This document shows, piece after piece, positions 45,270-57,292 of a DNA stretch of 64,000 nucleotides. The notes beneath the pieces were generated by a model. The model was given only the letters and a program-made list of their open reading frames with translations, ran no database searches and was not told the DNA's origin. The first letter of the stretch is position 1. The number at the start of each line of letters is the position of its first letter. Position numbers and translations under genes: made by a program. This stretch comes from Magicicada septendecula (taxonomy: Eukaryota; Arthropoda; Insecta; Hemiptera; Cicadidae), in assembly GCA_034769895.1 (NCBI GenBank), contig CM068367.1, positions 110,530,654-110,594,653 of the forward strand, written 5' to 3'.

Positions 45270-47934
45270 ATACCAGCAGGCCTGGGAAAGAAAGGCCAAC
45301 GAACTACAGAAGAAACAAGATGATGTCGTGAGAGACTTGAGAGAAGAAGCAAACAAGATGTACGTAGAGATACAAGAAACACGAGAAAACGATCGTCAAG
45401 AATGGATGGTAGCGATACATAATACCCAAACGACCGTTAAAAAGATTAATTATAAATTCGATGCTCACGTCAAGGATGCCAATAAGAAGCACGAAGAATT
45501 CAAGGCCGAGATACATGACACCATACGGCAGAAACAACAGGAGCAAGACGGAACAAACAATAACATTATACAGAAGTTGGAAGAAGTTGACGGTAGACAA
45601 CGTTCAACGGAACAGAAGTTGGACGAGACTACAAAAGAAAAGACGACGCGGATCGAAGAGTTAAAAGGACATCTGACTAAAGTAAGAGAAAACCAGGAGA
45701 GACTGCAGAGACAGTTAATGGAAGGTGAGTGTGGTATATTAAACCGAATTAATGGACCTAACCACAATGACCTTAAATATAATGGCACGGACAGATTCCC
45801 CATGGAATTCCTTAAGGAGTGGTCTGAAATACAAGAGTTATACTACCCCACTGACAATATCAAGTGGATAGGTAGACATTTAGAATTAGACGCAGGAATT
45901 TGGTGGCGGGTTATACGTAACCAAATATCAAATTTTGAAGAATTCAAGGAAGCGTTCTCACAAAAATATTGGGGACAAGAACGACAAGACAGCATACGGG
46001 ACCATTTGGAATATGGTAGATTTGATTGGCGTGGACCGATTACTGCGATTCAATATATAGAACGCATATTGTTGGAGAGTAGGCAGTTAACACCTACTCT
46101 GACTGATAATCAACTGATACGCAAGATATCTCGTCACTTTGGGCGCGAGATTCAGCTCGCTGTGGTCACGAGAGGAATTGTGACAATCCCAAATTTCGAA
46201 TCTTTAATCATAGAATACTCACAGATACAACAGAGAAATAATAGGGAGTTAAGCTATGTGACGGCAAACGAGGGGAGGAATTCTTACAAGGAAAGTGAAA
46301 GCGGTTCGAACAAAACAAGTGGAACGCAGAAGAAAGCCTGGGGTGACAGACCGGCTGTAAATAAACAACAACATCGCACTGGGGACCGGCGCGCAGTCAA
46401 CACAATGGAATTCATAAATACTGCTGCCGGTACATCGAGCACTGAACCCAAAAGGGTTCGTCAACAAGAAGAAGAAAAAAAATCCCTTTACTCGTTAACG
46501 GAGATAGCCGATAAAACGAATGACTACCAGACTAACATAATTCTACCAGATTTACGAAGCGATTTATTATGTAATGATGACGAGGAGTTGACCCAACGAA
46601 TAATAAAGTGCCCAGAAATAAATATAAAGTTTAACAATAATGTTACTGTACAAGCGTTGCTTGACACTGGATCCGTTATCGCCGGATTGTCCGAATCGTG
46701 GTTTAATCAAAACAAACATAACATTGTACCTTACGAAATTTTACCGATGACTAACACTTTAATAGTTAGCGCGGTTGGCAATAAATCAAAGTTAATAAGG
46801 AAGCAAATATTATGCGATATTTATATCGAAGGAATTAAGTATGAATGTGTTTTTCTCATTATACCGGATTTAATAAAACCTTGTATATTAGGAATCAATT
46901 TTCTTCAGGAAACAGGATGTCTCATTGACATGGGAAAAAGGATCGTCGAGTTAAGAAGAGAGGCTGACGAAGCGGCGTGCACGGTGCCAATGATGCATAT
47001 AGAAGTGGTGGACAAAGAAGAAGAAGAAGAGATCATAAGGAACATCGATAAGAAAGTAGAGAGTATTGACTGCGGAGATAAAGGGACATTGGAGAGGTTA
47101 AGGGAGATTCTTGTAAGGAATAGAAGTTTATTCAGAGAGTGCCCCGGAAGGATCGAAGGGTACGTTCACGAGTTCCAAGTCACCGACCGGACACCGTACT
47201 TCCAGAGAGGATGGCCTGTCCCATTAGCATATAAAGGGAAGGTGGATGATGAGATTAGAAGAATGTTACGGTATGGGGTCATTGAGCGATGCAACAGCGC
47301 ATATATCAACCCACTTGTTACTGTAATTAAGAAGGACGGTAGAGTACGATTGTGTTTGGATGCGAGGAAAGTGAACAGCGTGACTATCCCGGACTACGAG
47401 GGTGCTCCACCGATAAACGATATCTTGGCTAGATGTTGTGAGATGAAATATTTATCTACCGTAGACTTAACTAGCAGTTTCTGGCAAGTACCACTGAAGC
47501 CGGAGTGCCGGAACTTCACCGCTTTTATGTACGAAGGCAAATGTTATCGCTTCACAGTTACGCCGTTTGGACTGAGTACCAGTTCTGCTGCACTAACCAG
47601 GGGATTTGACACAGTATTGGAAGATGAAGTTAAGGAAAATACCATTATTTATGTAGACGATTGCCTATGTTATTCAGGAGATTTAGAGACACATTTATTA
47701 CATTTAGATTTATTATTATGCAACTTAAGAAGAGCGAATTTAACCATCAATTTGGATAAGTCGCAATTCTTTAGGCAAGAAATTGCGTACCTTGGATATC
47801 GATTAACTACGCAAGGAATACAAGCAACGGATGAGAAGATTGATGCCATTATGAAGTTTCCAACACCTCGGAACCAAAAGCAATTAAAGGGTTTCTTGGG
47901 TTTGACAAATTTTATACAACCGTTTTACAGATAA
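45238..47934 (+). CDS. pol: Gag (rest)-protease-reverse transcriptase segment
   Basis: About 898 codons, open from 45238 with no ATG at its start (first codon TTG), so it depends on upstream translation. Residues 1-165 are coiled coil. Roughly 165-345 are a retrotransposon capsid-like domain with Y-P-T-D-N-I-K-W and W-W-R-V-I; no CCHC knuckle follows. The aspartic protease has D-T-G-S at 476-479 and I-L-G-I-N-F-L near 550. RT follows: I-K-K-D-G-R-V-R-L-C-L-D-A-R-K-V-N, T-P-F-G-L and the catalytic Y-V-D-D at 805-808, then the thumb with Y-L-G-Y. Gag and Pol are fused without a stop. The frame ends at 47932-47934, just where the connection to RNase H should begin. Confidence 0.93.
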   Translation: MITQIRSEIREYQQAWERKANELQKKQDDVVRDLREEANKMYVEIQETRENDRQEWMVAIHNTQTTVKKINYKFDAHVKDANKKHEEFKAEIHDTIRQKQQEQDGTNNNIIQKLEEVDGRQRSTEQKLDETTKEKTTRIEELKGHLTKVRENQERLQRQLMEGECGILNRINGPNHNDLKYNGTDRFPMEFLKEWSEIQELYYPTDNIKWIGRHLELDAGIWWRVIRNQISNFEEFKEAFSQKYWGQERQDSIRDHLEYGRFDWRGPITAIQYIERILLESRQLTPTLTDNQLIRKISRHFGREIQLAVVTRGIVTIPNFESLIIEYSQIQQRNNRELSYVTANEGRNSYKESESGSNKTSGTQKKAWGDRPAVNKQQHRTGDRRAVNTMEFINTAAGTSSTEPKRVRQQEEEKKSLYSLTEIADKTNDYQTNIILPDLRSDLLCNDDEELTQRIIKCPEINIKFNNNVTVQALLDTGSVIAGLSESWFNQNKHNIVPYEILPMTNTLIVSAVGNKSKLIRKQILCDIYIEGIKYECVFLIIPDLIKPCILGINFLQETGCLIDMGKRIVELRREADEAACTVPMMHIEVVDKEEEEEIIRNIDKKVESIDCGDKGTLERLREILVRNRSLFRECPGRIEGYVHEFQVTDRTPYFQRGWPVPLAYKGKVDDEIRRMLRYGVIERCNSAYINPLVTVIKKDGRVRLCLDARKVNSVTIPDYEGAPPINDILARCCEMKYLSTVDLTSSFWQVPLKPECRNFTAFMYEGKCYRFTVTPFGLSTSSAALTRGFDTVLEDEVKENTIIYVDDCLCYSGDLETHLLHLDLLLCNLRRANLTINLDKSQFFRQEIAYLGYRLTTQGIQATDEKIDAIMKFPTPRNQKQLKGFLGLTNFIQPFYR

Positions 47935-49741
47935 ATACGCTGAAACCACCAAACCATTACTTGACTTATTACGGAAAGGACATAAATTTACCTGGACACA
48001 GGAATTAAATGAATGTTTTCAGCGAGTTAAAAGGTTATTCGTAGAAACAGTCATCTTGAAGTTTCCTCGAATAAACCAACGATACTATATGCAGTGCGAT
48101 GCCAGCAACTTTGCATATGGCGGGCAACTATATCAACTGGACGAGGAAGGAAAAATCGGAGTTATAGCTTTTACCAGCAAAACATTCAAGGGTGCAGAAA
48201 GAAATTACTACTCCACGGAAAAGGAGCTCTTGAGTATCGTACGATGTCTTGAAAAATTCCGTATATACATATTAGGGCAACCTTTAACCATTATTACAGA
48301 TAATAAGGCATTGACCTTTATGAACAAATGTCATTTAAACAACTCGCGAATTACACGCTGGATTTTAAGTATCCAAGAGTACAAATTCGACATTGTCCAT
48401 TGTAAGGGCAAGGACAATATTATTGCTGATCTTCTAAGCAGAAACCCAGAAGATGCCACGTTAGAAGAAATTAGCGACAATATGTCCGTAAACTTAATTA
48501 ATCACCTGACGATCAAGATGGATAAAAGGGTAAGCAAGACAATTATGGATATTGGAAAGTATCAATTTAAAGATACTAAGCTTAAGACCATTATAGATAA
48601 GATTAAGGAAAAGTGTTTAGATAAGGAATTAAGTAAATTTTATAGATACGTCAATGAGAAATTATATAGATTACGTAGGAGGGAATGGAAACTGTACATA
48701 CCGAACAGTGTATCCAGCGAAGTAATTGCCGAAATACACCGGATGTATGGACACCCTGGAGCTAAGAAATGTATAAAATTATTACAGGAGCATTTTACCA
48801 TAGACGGTATGTTGAAAAAGGTGAAAAATTACGTACGGACTTGCGACACTTGTCAAAAGAGGAAGGACTCAGGCAACAAAAACCTGTTCGGGGGAACGAA
48901 AGCCATTATCCCGTTAAGCAAGGGTGACCTAGTGAGCGCTGATTATTTTGGGCCACTACCTGTCTCGTCCGCTGGAGTAAGGTATTTGTTTGTCATGGTA
49001 GACAACTTCACAAAATACGTGCGACTATTTACACTTAGGAGGGCAACGACCGCAGCCACGTTAAGAAGAATACAACAATATTGTAAAGAGTTAGGATGTC
49101 CTAGAATAATTATCACTGACAACGGAACGCAATTTACCTCTAGGAAATGGTTAGACGGTTTAAACGAATTAAATATTCAACCAAGATTCACCGCAATAAG
49201 AAACCCATGTGCGAATCTGGCTGAAAGAATCAACAGGCAACTTGGAAATTTATTCAGGATCTTTGTCTGTGACCAACACACAAAGTGGTCGCGTTATGTA
49301 CCTATCATTGAAAGTTGCATTAACGAGACGTACCACGAGACTATAGAAATAACACCCTATGAGGCACAGCTCGGGAAAAAACCGACAAGAGTTTGGGAAA
49401 AATACCTAGACAAGGACATACTTCAAGTTAAAGGAGCTGACCACAACCAAATATTTGTCAAAATGAAAGAGAAGAGGGAAAAGCAAGCGAAATTGTGTAA
49501 TGAAATCAAGACCATTACACAATTCAAAATTGGTGAGAAGGTGTTAATCAGGACATATTATCAATCGGACGCGATCCAGAAAAGGATTGAGAAATTTTGC
49601 GAACTGTACTGCGGACCATACAAAGTACATCGAATTCTTGGAGAAGCTACATACCTACTCGTCGATTGCGATGACGAAAGCAAAATCCGCGGGAAATTTA
49701 ATGTCAGACAGATGAAAAAATATCATGAGCCAAAAAATTGA
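47906..49741 (+). CDS. pol: RNase H-integrase segment of Pol
   Basis: Open from 47906 to the TGA at 49739-49741; the first ATG is 48056, from which residues are counted. RNase H has D15, E57, D82 and D125. Integrase has zinc-binding H228-x4-H233-x29-C263-x2-C266 and the catalytic D296, D355 and E390. D355 to E390 leaves 34 residues rather than the classic 35, because N-L-A-E replaces the usual N-G-Q-V-E. A GPY/F-like C-terminus contains C-G-P-Y-K-V near residue 520. All catalytic residues are present. The preceding segment is joined only across a shift at about 47908-47915, where one base appears to be extra. Confidence 0.93.
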   Translation, partial: QILYNRFTDKYAETTKPLLDLLRKGHKFTWTQELNECFQRVKRLFVETVILKFPRINQRYYMQCDASNFAYGGQLYQLDEEGKIGVIAFTSKTFKGAERNYYSTEKELLSIVRCLEKFRIYILGQPLTIITDNKALTFMNKCHLNNSRITRWILSIQEYKFDIVHCKGKDNIIADLLSRNPEDATLEEISDNMSVNLINHLTIKMDKRVSKTIMDIGKYQFKDTKLKTIIDKIKEKCLDKELSKFYRYVNEKLYRLRRREWKLYIPNSVSSEVIAEIHRMYGHPGAKKCIKLLQEHFTIDGMLKKVKNYVRTCDTCQKRKDSGNKNLFGGTKAIIPLSKGDLVSADYFGPLPVSSAGVRYLFVMVDNFTKYVRLFTLRRATTAATLRRIQQYCKELGCPRIIITDNGTQFTSRKWLDGLNELNIQPRFTAIRNPCANLAERINRQLGNLFRIFVCDQHTKWSRYVPIIESCINETYHETIEITPYEAQLGKKPTRVWEKYLDKDILQVKGADHNQIFVKMKEKREKQAKLCNEIKTITQFKIGEKVLIRTYYQSDAIQKRIEKFCELYCGPYKVHRILGEATYLLVDCDDESKIRGKFNVRQMKKYHEPKN

Positions 49742-50768
49742 AGATGAAGGAAGAGGAGGAAGTTGAAGAATATATCATAATAAGTTAGCTGAGGGTGATG
49801 AGTCATCTGCGTTAGGGTAATTGACGCGCTTATCTCATTCAAGCTGGCTTAACCAAGAAAAATTATGTACTCTAAATGTCAAATGTAACATAAGAGTTTA
49901 CTTAGTTAATTAATCACTAATTAAATGTTAGATAATAGGGATCAATTAACGTTTTGAGTGACATTTTAAGAGATATTGTAGTGAATACAAGGGACATTTT
50001 AGTTGCTATTACTTGATTCACATAGTAATAAATTATTGGGACAAAGTGGAAAAAAAAATAGGACACTTAAAATTAAATGAGTGATATTATACAAAAAAAA
50101 AACTATATCATAAATGAACTCTGTTAAAGTGAGTGTATATAATTAATAGACTAGGATTGTAAATGATGCTAGAATGAAGTAAATAACTCATTAGCAAAAT
50201 GTATTACGTGTATGTATAAATTATCAAATAATATGAATATAATTACAACTAACGTAGCGAATATGTTAATTACCAATCTAATTTTAAATAATATTTTAAG
50301 AACAAAATTATTGGTAGGACTATTAGTACTGCACAAAATGTATATGTATAGGAGATTTTTCTGATGTCATGTAAAGCGTTACGTTAAACCAATTGATTTG
50401 TTTGATAATATATTGCGAGAATAATATTTTAGAAAGTAAAAAGATTACTCAATTAATTAAAGTAATTAATTGCTCATTGAATTTATGATTTGTTTTGTAA
50501 TTAGAGAGATAAGGTATTTATGTGTAATCGATATGTAAATACGATAATGTTAAATGCGTTCAGCCATCCCAAATAGCTAGCAATAAATTCAGAGATCCAA
50601 TTGAAACTAAAAGGGGGTACAGCAATTGTAATATAAGTCTTTAAAGGTAGGTTATCATGTAATATCCTTCCCTGAGGAAGATGAACATGGCGAGGCGACG
50701 TACAGGGCGCAGAATTTGGATTTGAGTTGTTCCCTGAGGTCACATCATCAAATCAAAATTGAGGACAC
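49742..50768 (+). other. Non-coding 3' internal region of the LTR element
   Basis: About 1 kb without an open frame, so no env. Starts with a purine tract (about 49741-49770, GAAGATGAAGGAAGAGGAGG). The sequence just before the 3' LTR, AAAATTGAGGACAC, is a weak polypurine tract. Confidence 0.7.
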
Positions 50769-53082
50769 TGTAACGAGCAGAAAATTTAAAATTTTTCAAA
50801 TTTTCACCTCGAAGGAGTGCGTTCACACGAGGCGGTGTCAACGACTTATAGTTGACGCAATAAATAAAGCGTAATGAGAAGATGTCAGAGCAGCGTCGCT
50901 AACTTGACAATAGAAAGACGTTAAGTTCGATCCGACTATAGAAATTGGTTGCACAAGATGACAGGGAAAGTTTAGTTCAGAATTATTGCTCACTACAGCT
51001 GTAACAATGCAGGCGAGGACATTCACACTCGTACTGAGAAATGAGGCAGATGTTCGACCATGTTACGTCAGTATACGATAGACGACAAAAAGAGTGAAAC
51101 TACATGTTACAATGGAACGGATGCACTGCACCTTAAGAAACAATACTGAGGGATAGATCAGACAAAAACTCAAGTCATGTTACGCAGCTGGAGTTATCGT
51201 CTAAGTGACAGACAGAATTTACGAGTGGAAAGTTGGGGTGACTTCACTAGCCAGCAGATGTCCAAAATTATTAATAGCTACAAAAAAGGGGTATGACACA
51301 AGACAATACGCCGGGAGAACCGAGAGTACAGATAATGGCAATCTAGAGAAACACTGAGTTTACTTCAGACAATAGGTTGATGGACAAGTCTATTATAGCC
51401 ATAGTTTCTACGAAAAGGGTCAACGTTCGACAGAGCAAAATCGGGGGATGTCTAAGAACCTATCAGATGCCTAAAGCCATGGAGAAAACTGGTAGGGAGG
51501 ATTGTTTCCATAGCAACAGAAACGAAGAGCCTATCGGAAGAACGATGACGTAGGATCTTGACATAGTGGGACAAAATATTCCAAGAAAACTCAAAACTGA
51601 CCAATCACGAATAAAGAAGGCGTAAACAGCGCCAGGGACAAAATTTTGAGTAGGGACGAATTAATAAAACTATCTGTCCAAGACGGGGACGAGACCAGTA
51701 TTACTTTAAATTTTCACGAGTTTACTTTAAATTCGGAGCCAGTATCATTTCAATTTTCAAAACAGTTTACTCTAATTGTTCGGAGTCAGTTTTACTCTAA
51801 GTTCACAAGAGTATATTAATCGTTCGGAGATAACTCAAGTTCGGGAGTTAGTACGTCAACGCGTAATTTAGAAGACTTAGTGAAACCTTCATGTCACGAT
51901 AGTCAGACTTAGTAAACTTTTAATAGTGAATTTCGAAGTGCGATGTAACGGACTTAGATAAGAATTATTCAAAGTGAACAATCAGATCGTTACACGAACA
52001 GATATCACCACATATGTAATATACTAAACAGTTGAACTTAATTCAGTGTTACTACACCTTGTTAACACCATAAAGAACATGAAAACATTAAACTAATTAA
52101 TCAATCACACGAATATTTGATAAAGCAGTGATAGAAGTGGAACTAGACATGTACATTAACGTTAAAACGAACACACAACATACATCGTAAGATGAAGTAT
52201 TTAATTGAACACTAAACATCAACTATACACATAAACCTACGCCAACGCGAGTGACCGGAAGAGTGTGTGCAAGTGTTTGTGATAACAACGACATTCAACG
52301 AGATGTGTCTTCATGTCATCCTCATCACTGGGACTGGACTTCACCAAAGACTAATGGATATTTCATAAATCAAGTAACCATTATTTTAATCATTACTATT
52401 TAGTTACTTCTACTGACCTGATTCTTTCAAAGAATTCATCCCTGAGAAAATTATTAATAAACGCAATGAATAAATCAGAATTAAAACGTAATTAATGAAT
52501 ATATTAACAAAGAACTATCTGGGATTAATGAACGCATTAATAAGTAGAATATGAATTGTTATCTTATTTGATTTATATATGTATGTATGTTTTCTTTGTT
52601 TCAGCACATATTAAAACATGAATTTGTTCTTATAAAATATGTATGTATTACAGGTACATCGACGTATCATATGTACGATTATAATTTATTGTGAATGATA
52701 AATAAACTAGTAATGTAAGTTGATCCTATATATGCGTTTATTATTACCAAATACAACCCAGATATTAACTTAAATTTTGAAGGAAATATAAAGTAAAATT
52801 TTAAGAGTTTCTTTTGCTCAGTAAAGTAAATGAATTGACAACATTAATTTGTTAAATGATATCAAGTATTTTGTTCATGAATAACCAGAGTAGTCATACA
52901 TTGTATTAAATGGCTGCATAACGCGCGGCATAAAAGTAATTAATTAATGCAAGTAACTGCATATTATCCATTGCAAATAAATATTAATACATTTATCATT
53001 ATATTAAATGGCACCCAAAGTACGTAGGACGTTATAAATCAATTATATCGATTTAATATCATTATTAATATAAATTTATAAT
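50769..53082 (+). repeat. 3' LTR
   Basis: Same length as the 5' LTR. Differences seen by eye against it are at 5'-LTR positions near 42487 (C/G), 42661 (T/A), 43380 (G/A), 44647 (T/C) and 44697 (T/A). Confidence 0.95.
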
Positions 53083-53216
53083 ACAACAAACTGCAGAAGA
53101 TAAATACGTATTTATTAAGCTTGGTCTTCGAGAAGCTCTAGTGGCCAATATGAGGACGCCTTCTTGGATCGCACCGAAATCGAATGGTAGCGATGAATTC
53201 GACGCGCGCGCGCGCG

Positions 53217-53251
<35 letters not shown>

Positions 53252-53825
53252 TCTCCCCTACGATTTGGTGACAACAACGAACTTTTGTTCATAGAACACT
53301 CTAAGTAATTACATTATCAGATAAACAGTAGTAGATTACATTTACTAACACCAGACAGTATAGATTGTAAATAACAATTAGAAGGGGTGAATTACTTGTG
53401 TTAATGTTCCGTTCATCATCTGAAACAATAACAAGTTACTTCCACCAACATTCCGTACTACGAACACACAGAACGAGAGAGTGTTATTAGCAGTGTAGTA
53501 GAAGTAATATGGAAGGGTGTGAGTCTTCTTTGTAAACGGTTGTTTGGTGATAACTTCCGGGTTATAATGGGAGGGGAGTTGACGCGGAGCCAAGGCCGTT
53601 GTTGTCAGCGGCTTGGAATGCACGGCATTCATAAAATGGTTTACTTCCTTCTACAGCTGACTGGAATAACACGGAAGATGCTGACTCGCGCAAAAGGTCG
53701 CTGTAATGTGAAGCTGTGTACATAAAGTCGAAACTTTACCACACGACACTGCTTCTATCAGATCAACCTGTTCGCTATAAGGCAACAATATGGGAGTGAT
53801 TAGTGTCAGCACGGTCGGTACTTGT
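53083..53825. other. Unassigned DNA with (CG)n(CA)n tract and a shared repeat
   Basis: A CGCG then CACA tract at about 53201-53250. About 53511-53655 matches 23665-23790. No gene. Confidence 0.55.
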
Positions 53826-53835
53826 GTTATTGAGG

Positions 53836-55289
53836 CTCCGTGCTCTGAGCGCCAACGATGAAATCGTGCTCTGAGCGCAGATACTGATAAGCCCGTGTTC
53901 TGTGCGCCGAGCTTATCTGTGCATAATTAGACGCGGTAACACGTGGTTGCATATCTGTCTGTCCGTTGGTCTTCAACTCCGTAGCCAACGTTAGCGGTCC
54001 TATGAAAATTTGTACAATTCATTGCTAAAAGACATTGCCACTCCACTAGTAAGCTACTGCAGCTACAGACCTCTCTAACTGTTTTGAACGAAATACATTT
54101 ATTATTATGTTAGTTAAATTACAATATTAAACAATTTCATATATTATCAGAAAGACTATGAAACCCCAACTACGCTACTATTTATTAGTAACAGAACAAT
54201 TTAAAGCGGACAATTAATTAATAAATACAAAAATTTCCGAACTTCTGCATTGAATTTTTAGTTAAACTTGTAACAATAATACTTAAATGATAAATTATTT
54301 AGTCATATATTTTCAGTTTATGTATGTTTCCATAGATATCTGTAGGTCTATATCTAACGTTACTCACAGATACTTACAACTGATAGACTAACAAAATATG
54401 AGTTTTTTAGACACAGTTCACAAACGTTTTGAAAGCGATCCAAAATGAGTGTTGAGACATGCTATTTCTGTCAAATTACTACACATACAAAATGCAGAGA
54501 CTACAGATACAGATTTTGTATTTTAACTGAAATTCCTCATAACTTTAACTCCAAATAAACTTTTATAATTTTTTAAAACTTTTGAGTTCTATTTTCGGCC
54601 CTTCGTGCTTCTACAATTAGCTTTTTGTTTTAATGTACCCTTGACACGCTGATGTTCTTCCTTCGTACCCACTCAGAATGTAATATACTCATTTGAACGT
54701 TTCATCCTGTAGGTCTACTGATATTCCTTGTGAAAAAGTAGACTTTACTTTCTTAAAAGTAAAGACTCCATTTAGATTAAAATTCACGACTTTAATACTA
54801 CTGTGTCACAACGATTGTCAAACCACAACTAAGGAAAGTTGCGAATATGAAGCTCATCTAAGAAATCGCATGGTCTGCGGATTTAAGGTATGCGGCTAGA
54901 TAACCACTCTAATGAGTTTTGTCTTCCTTATCAATCCACTTACATTGCACATCTTGTGTTTACGCATATACACAGCTCAGCTCTCCGTCTCATAATCGTA
55001 TTTTAATTTTTTAATTACAGTTTATTTAATCACTTTCTTTTATTCTCTCCTCAGATGTGTTCGTCCCAACCAAATGAGAAATCCTGAGATAATAAATAAG
55101 ATTATTTGCTAATGATCTATGTGCAAAGCCACCATTACATGCATAATACAAAATTTTAAAGTGAAAATTGTAGGCTTCTGAAAAATGTGTTAGGCAATAC
55201 TCTTCCGTTACCTTTAAACATAAACTCGATGCAGTTGTCAATCCGCGTCTTTCATATTTTACGCTTACGTAGAGCGTTTATAAGTATAT

Positions 55290-55363
<74 letters not shown>

Positions 55364-57282
55364 TGTCAGTTTTGTTTTACATCGACAAAATACACATTTC
55401 TTACACATTATTTTACTTGAATAGATAGGCATAATTACATAATTACAATATTCCAAAAACGTAATTAATACAGTATTACAATTTAAATTATTGATAATAT
55501 AATAATCCCTTAATTACGTTTGTAAATAATTATAGATCCAGTAATCATTAAATGTTTATTGGAATTGGTGCAAATACGTAGCTGAGTGGTGTTATAGCTG
55601 AATGCAGATTGTAAGATGTTCAATAATGTATAATATTAAAAGTTATTATTACTACTGGCACTGAACAAACTTATCCATAAAAGAGAGAATTATGTACAAA
55701 ATAACAAAACTACTGATATTACAAACACAAAATTATGGTAAACAAATCAATCATGTGACAATGGTTAGGCCTATTACTTATTATTTATATTGCTGTAAAA
55801 TAATATTTACCGAGTACATCGTTTATACAGAGTAATAATATTTTGTGACTGTGTGTGTGTCCCAGCCAAAGAGAAATAAAGTAACTTATTTCCGGAAGTC
55901 TTAAAAGTAGTTGAATACTTCAGGTCTACTGCTGTTTAAAGGGAACAGATGAATATAATCTTATTCCTTCTTTAGCTTTTTCAAAAGTCTGCAAATTTCA
56001 CTTTAAAATATTTTATTACGCCTGTAATAGTGCCTTTGCACAGGCATCTTTAGCGAATAGTCCTCTTTATTATCTCAGAATTTCTCATTTGGTTGGTACG
56101 AACACATTTGAGAAGAAATAAAAGAATTTGGTTAAATACAACTGTAAATAATAAAAGAGAATACGTTTTTGAGACGGAGACCTGAGCTGTATATATGCGT
56201 AAACACGGGATGTACAATGTAAGCGAGTTGATAAGAAGGCAAAACTTGCTAGTATGGTCGTCTATACTAGATAGCCGCATACCTTAAATTTGCTGACCAT
56301 ATGACTTGTAAATGAGCTTGTTACTCGCACCTTTCCTTAGTTGTGGTTTGACAATCGTTGTGACACAGTAATATTAAAGTCGTTACTTATACGAAAGTAA
56401 GTAAAAATGATCCTCTATTTCTTCACGAGTGATATAAGTACAGGATGAAACGTTCAAATGATTGTATACGTTCTGGGTGTGTACGAAGGAAACACATCAG
56501 TCAAAGGTACTCGTACATCAAAACAAGAGCTAAATCTGAAAGCACCAAAGGCCTAAAATAAAACTCAACATTTTTATAAAATTATTATAGTTTATTTGCT
56601 AGTGAAGTTATGAGAAAATTTAGTGAAAATAGAAAATGTGTATCTGAAGTCTGTATTTTGTATGTGTAGTAATTTGACAGAATTAGTACGTCTCAAAACT
56701 CATTTTGGTCGCTTTTAAAAAGTTTGTGAACTGTGTCACACAAAAAAACTTTACCGGTATATTTTGTTATCAGTTATGTGTATTTGTGAATAACGTTAAA
56801 TATAGACGTATAGATATTTATGGAAACATACATAAACTGAAAAGCTATTACTAAATTATTTGTCATTTAGGTAGTATGGATACAAATTTAACTAAAAAAT
56901 AAGGCAGTAGTCCAAAATTTTAGTATTTATTTTATGGTTGTCTGTTACTAACAAAATGGTAGAGTAGTTGGGTTTTCGTAATTTTTCTGATAATATGAAA
57001 AATTGTCCAATATTGGAATTTAACTAACTTAATAATAAATGTATTTTGTTATAGGAGCTCACTAGTGCTGTGATAATGGCTTTAGTAATGACATGTACAA
57101 ATTTTCATTGGACCGCTAGTGTTGGCTACGAAGTTAGCGAACAGCGGATATACAGATATGCAGCCAGGTGTCTATGATGCATAGATAAGGTCGGCGCACA
57201 GAACACGGGTTTATCAGCATCGGCGCTCAGAGCACGATTTCAGCGTTGGCGCTCACAACACGGGCGCTCTGAGCACGCTACC
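53836..57282. mobile_element. Giant foldback element, Mutator-like candidate, 3.4 kb
   Basis: The left arm 53836-55185 and right arm 55975-57282 are inverted copies of each other over about 1.3 kb each, at my estimate of roughly 75-85% identity with small indels. Examples: CAAAATGAGT(G/T)TTGAGAC at 54442 and its complement near 56700, and ACTGTGTCACAACGATTGTC at 54801 and its complement near 56355. An exact 10-bp direct repeat GTTATTGAGG flanks the element (53826-53835, 57283-57292). Both tips carry repeated GTGCTCTGAGCGCC-type units. The centre has a (TG)n tract and no coding. Long inverted repeats with 9-11-bp duplications are typical of Mutator-like elements; no transposase is present to confirm it. 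Confidence 0.85.
55292..55362 (+). repeat. (TG)n microsatellite in the foldback centre
   Basis: About 35 TG units in the unpaired middle of the foldback element. Confidence 0.96.
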
Positions 57283-57292
57283 GTTATTGAGG

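Larger units (their letters stand above)
42386..53082 (+). mobile_element. Complete Ty3/Gypsy-type LTR retrotransposon, 10.7 kb
   Basis: Two direct LTRs (2,314 bp each, constant offset of 8,383 bp, no indel seen) enclose a primer site, gag-protease-RT-RNase H-integrase in that order, and a 1-kb non-coding 3' region. ACAAC flanks it at 42381-42385 and 53083-53087, a 5-bp target duplication. The order RT-RNase H-integrase places it in Ty3/Gypsy. Long LTRs with a tRNA-Lys-type primer recall the Osvaldo/Ulysses group, but I cannot place it by eye. Two coding shifts, at about 45238-45269 and 47908-47915, break the frame. No env. The LTRs differ at five sites, so insertion was recent. Confidence 0.95.

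Noticed and set aside
45304..45803. Minus-strand frames opposite gag, some rich in Leu and Phe
   Set aside because: Shadows of the Gln/Lys/Glu-rich coiled-coil coding strand.
49742..50768. An env gene after integrase
   Set aside because: No open frame of meaningful length, no signal peptide or membrane segment in this region.
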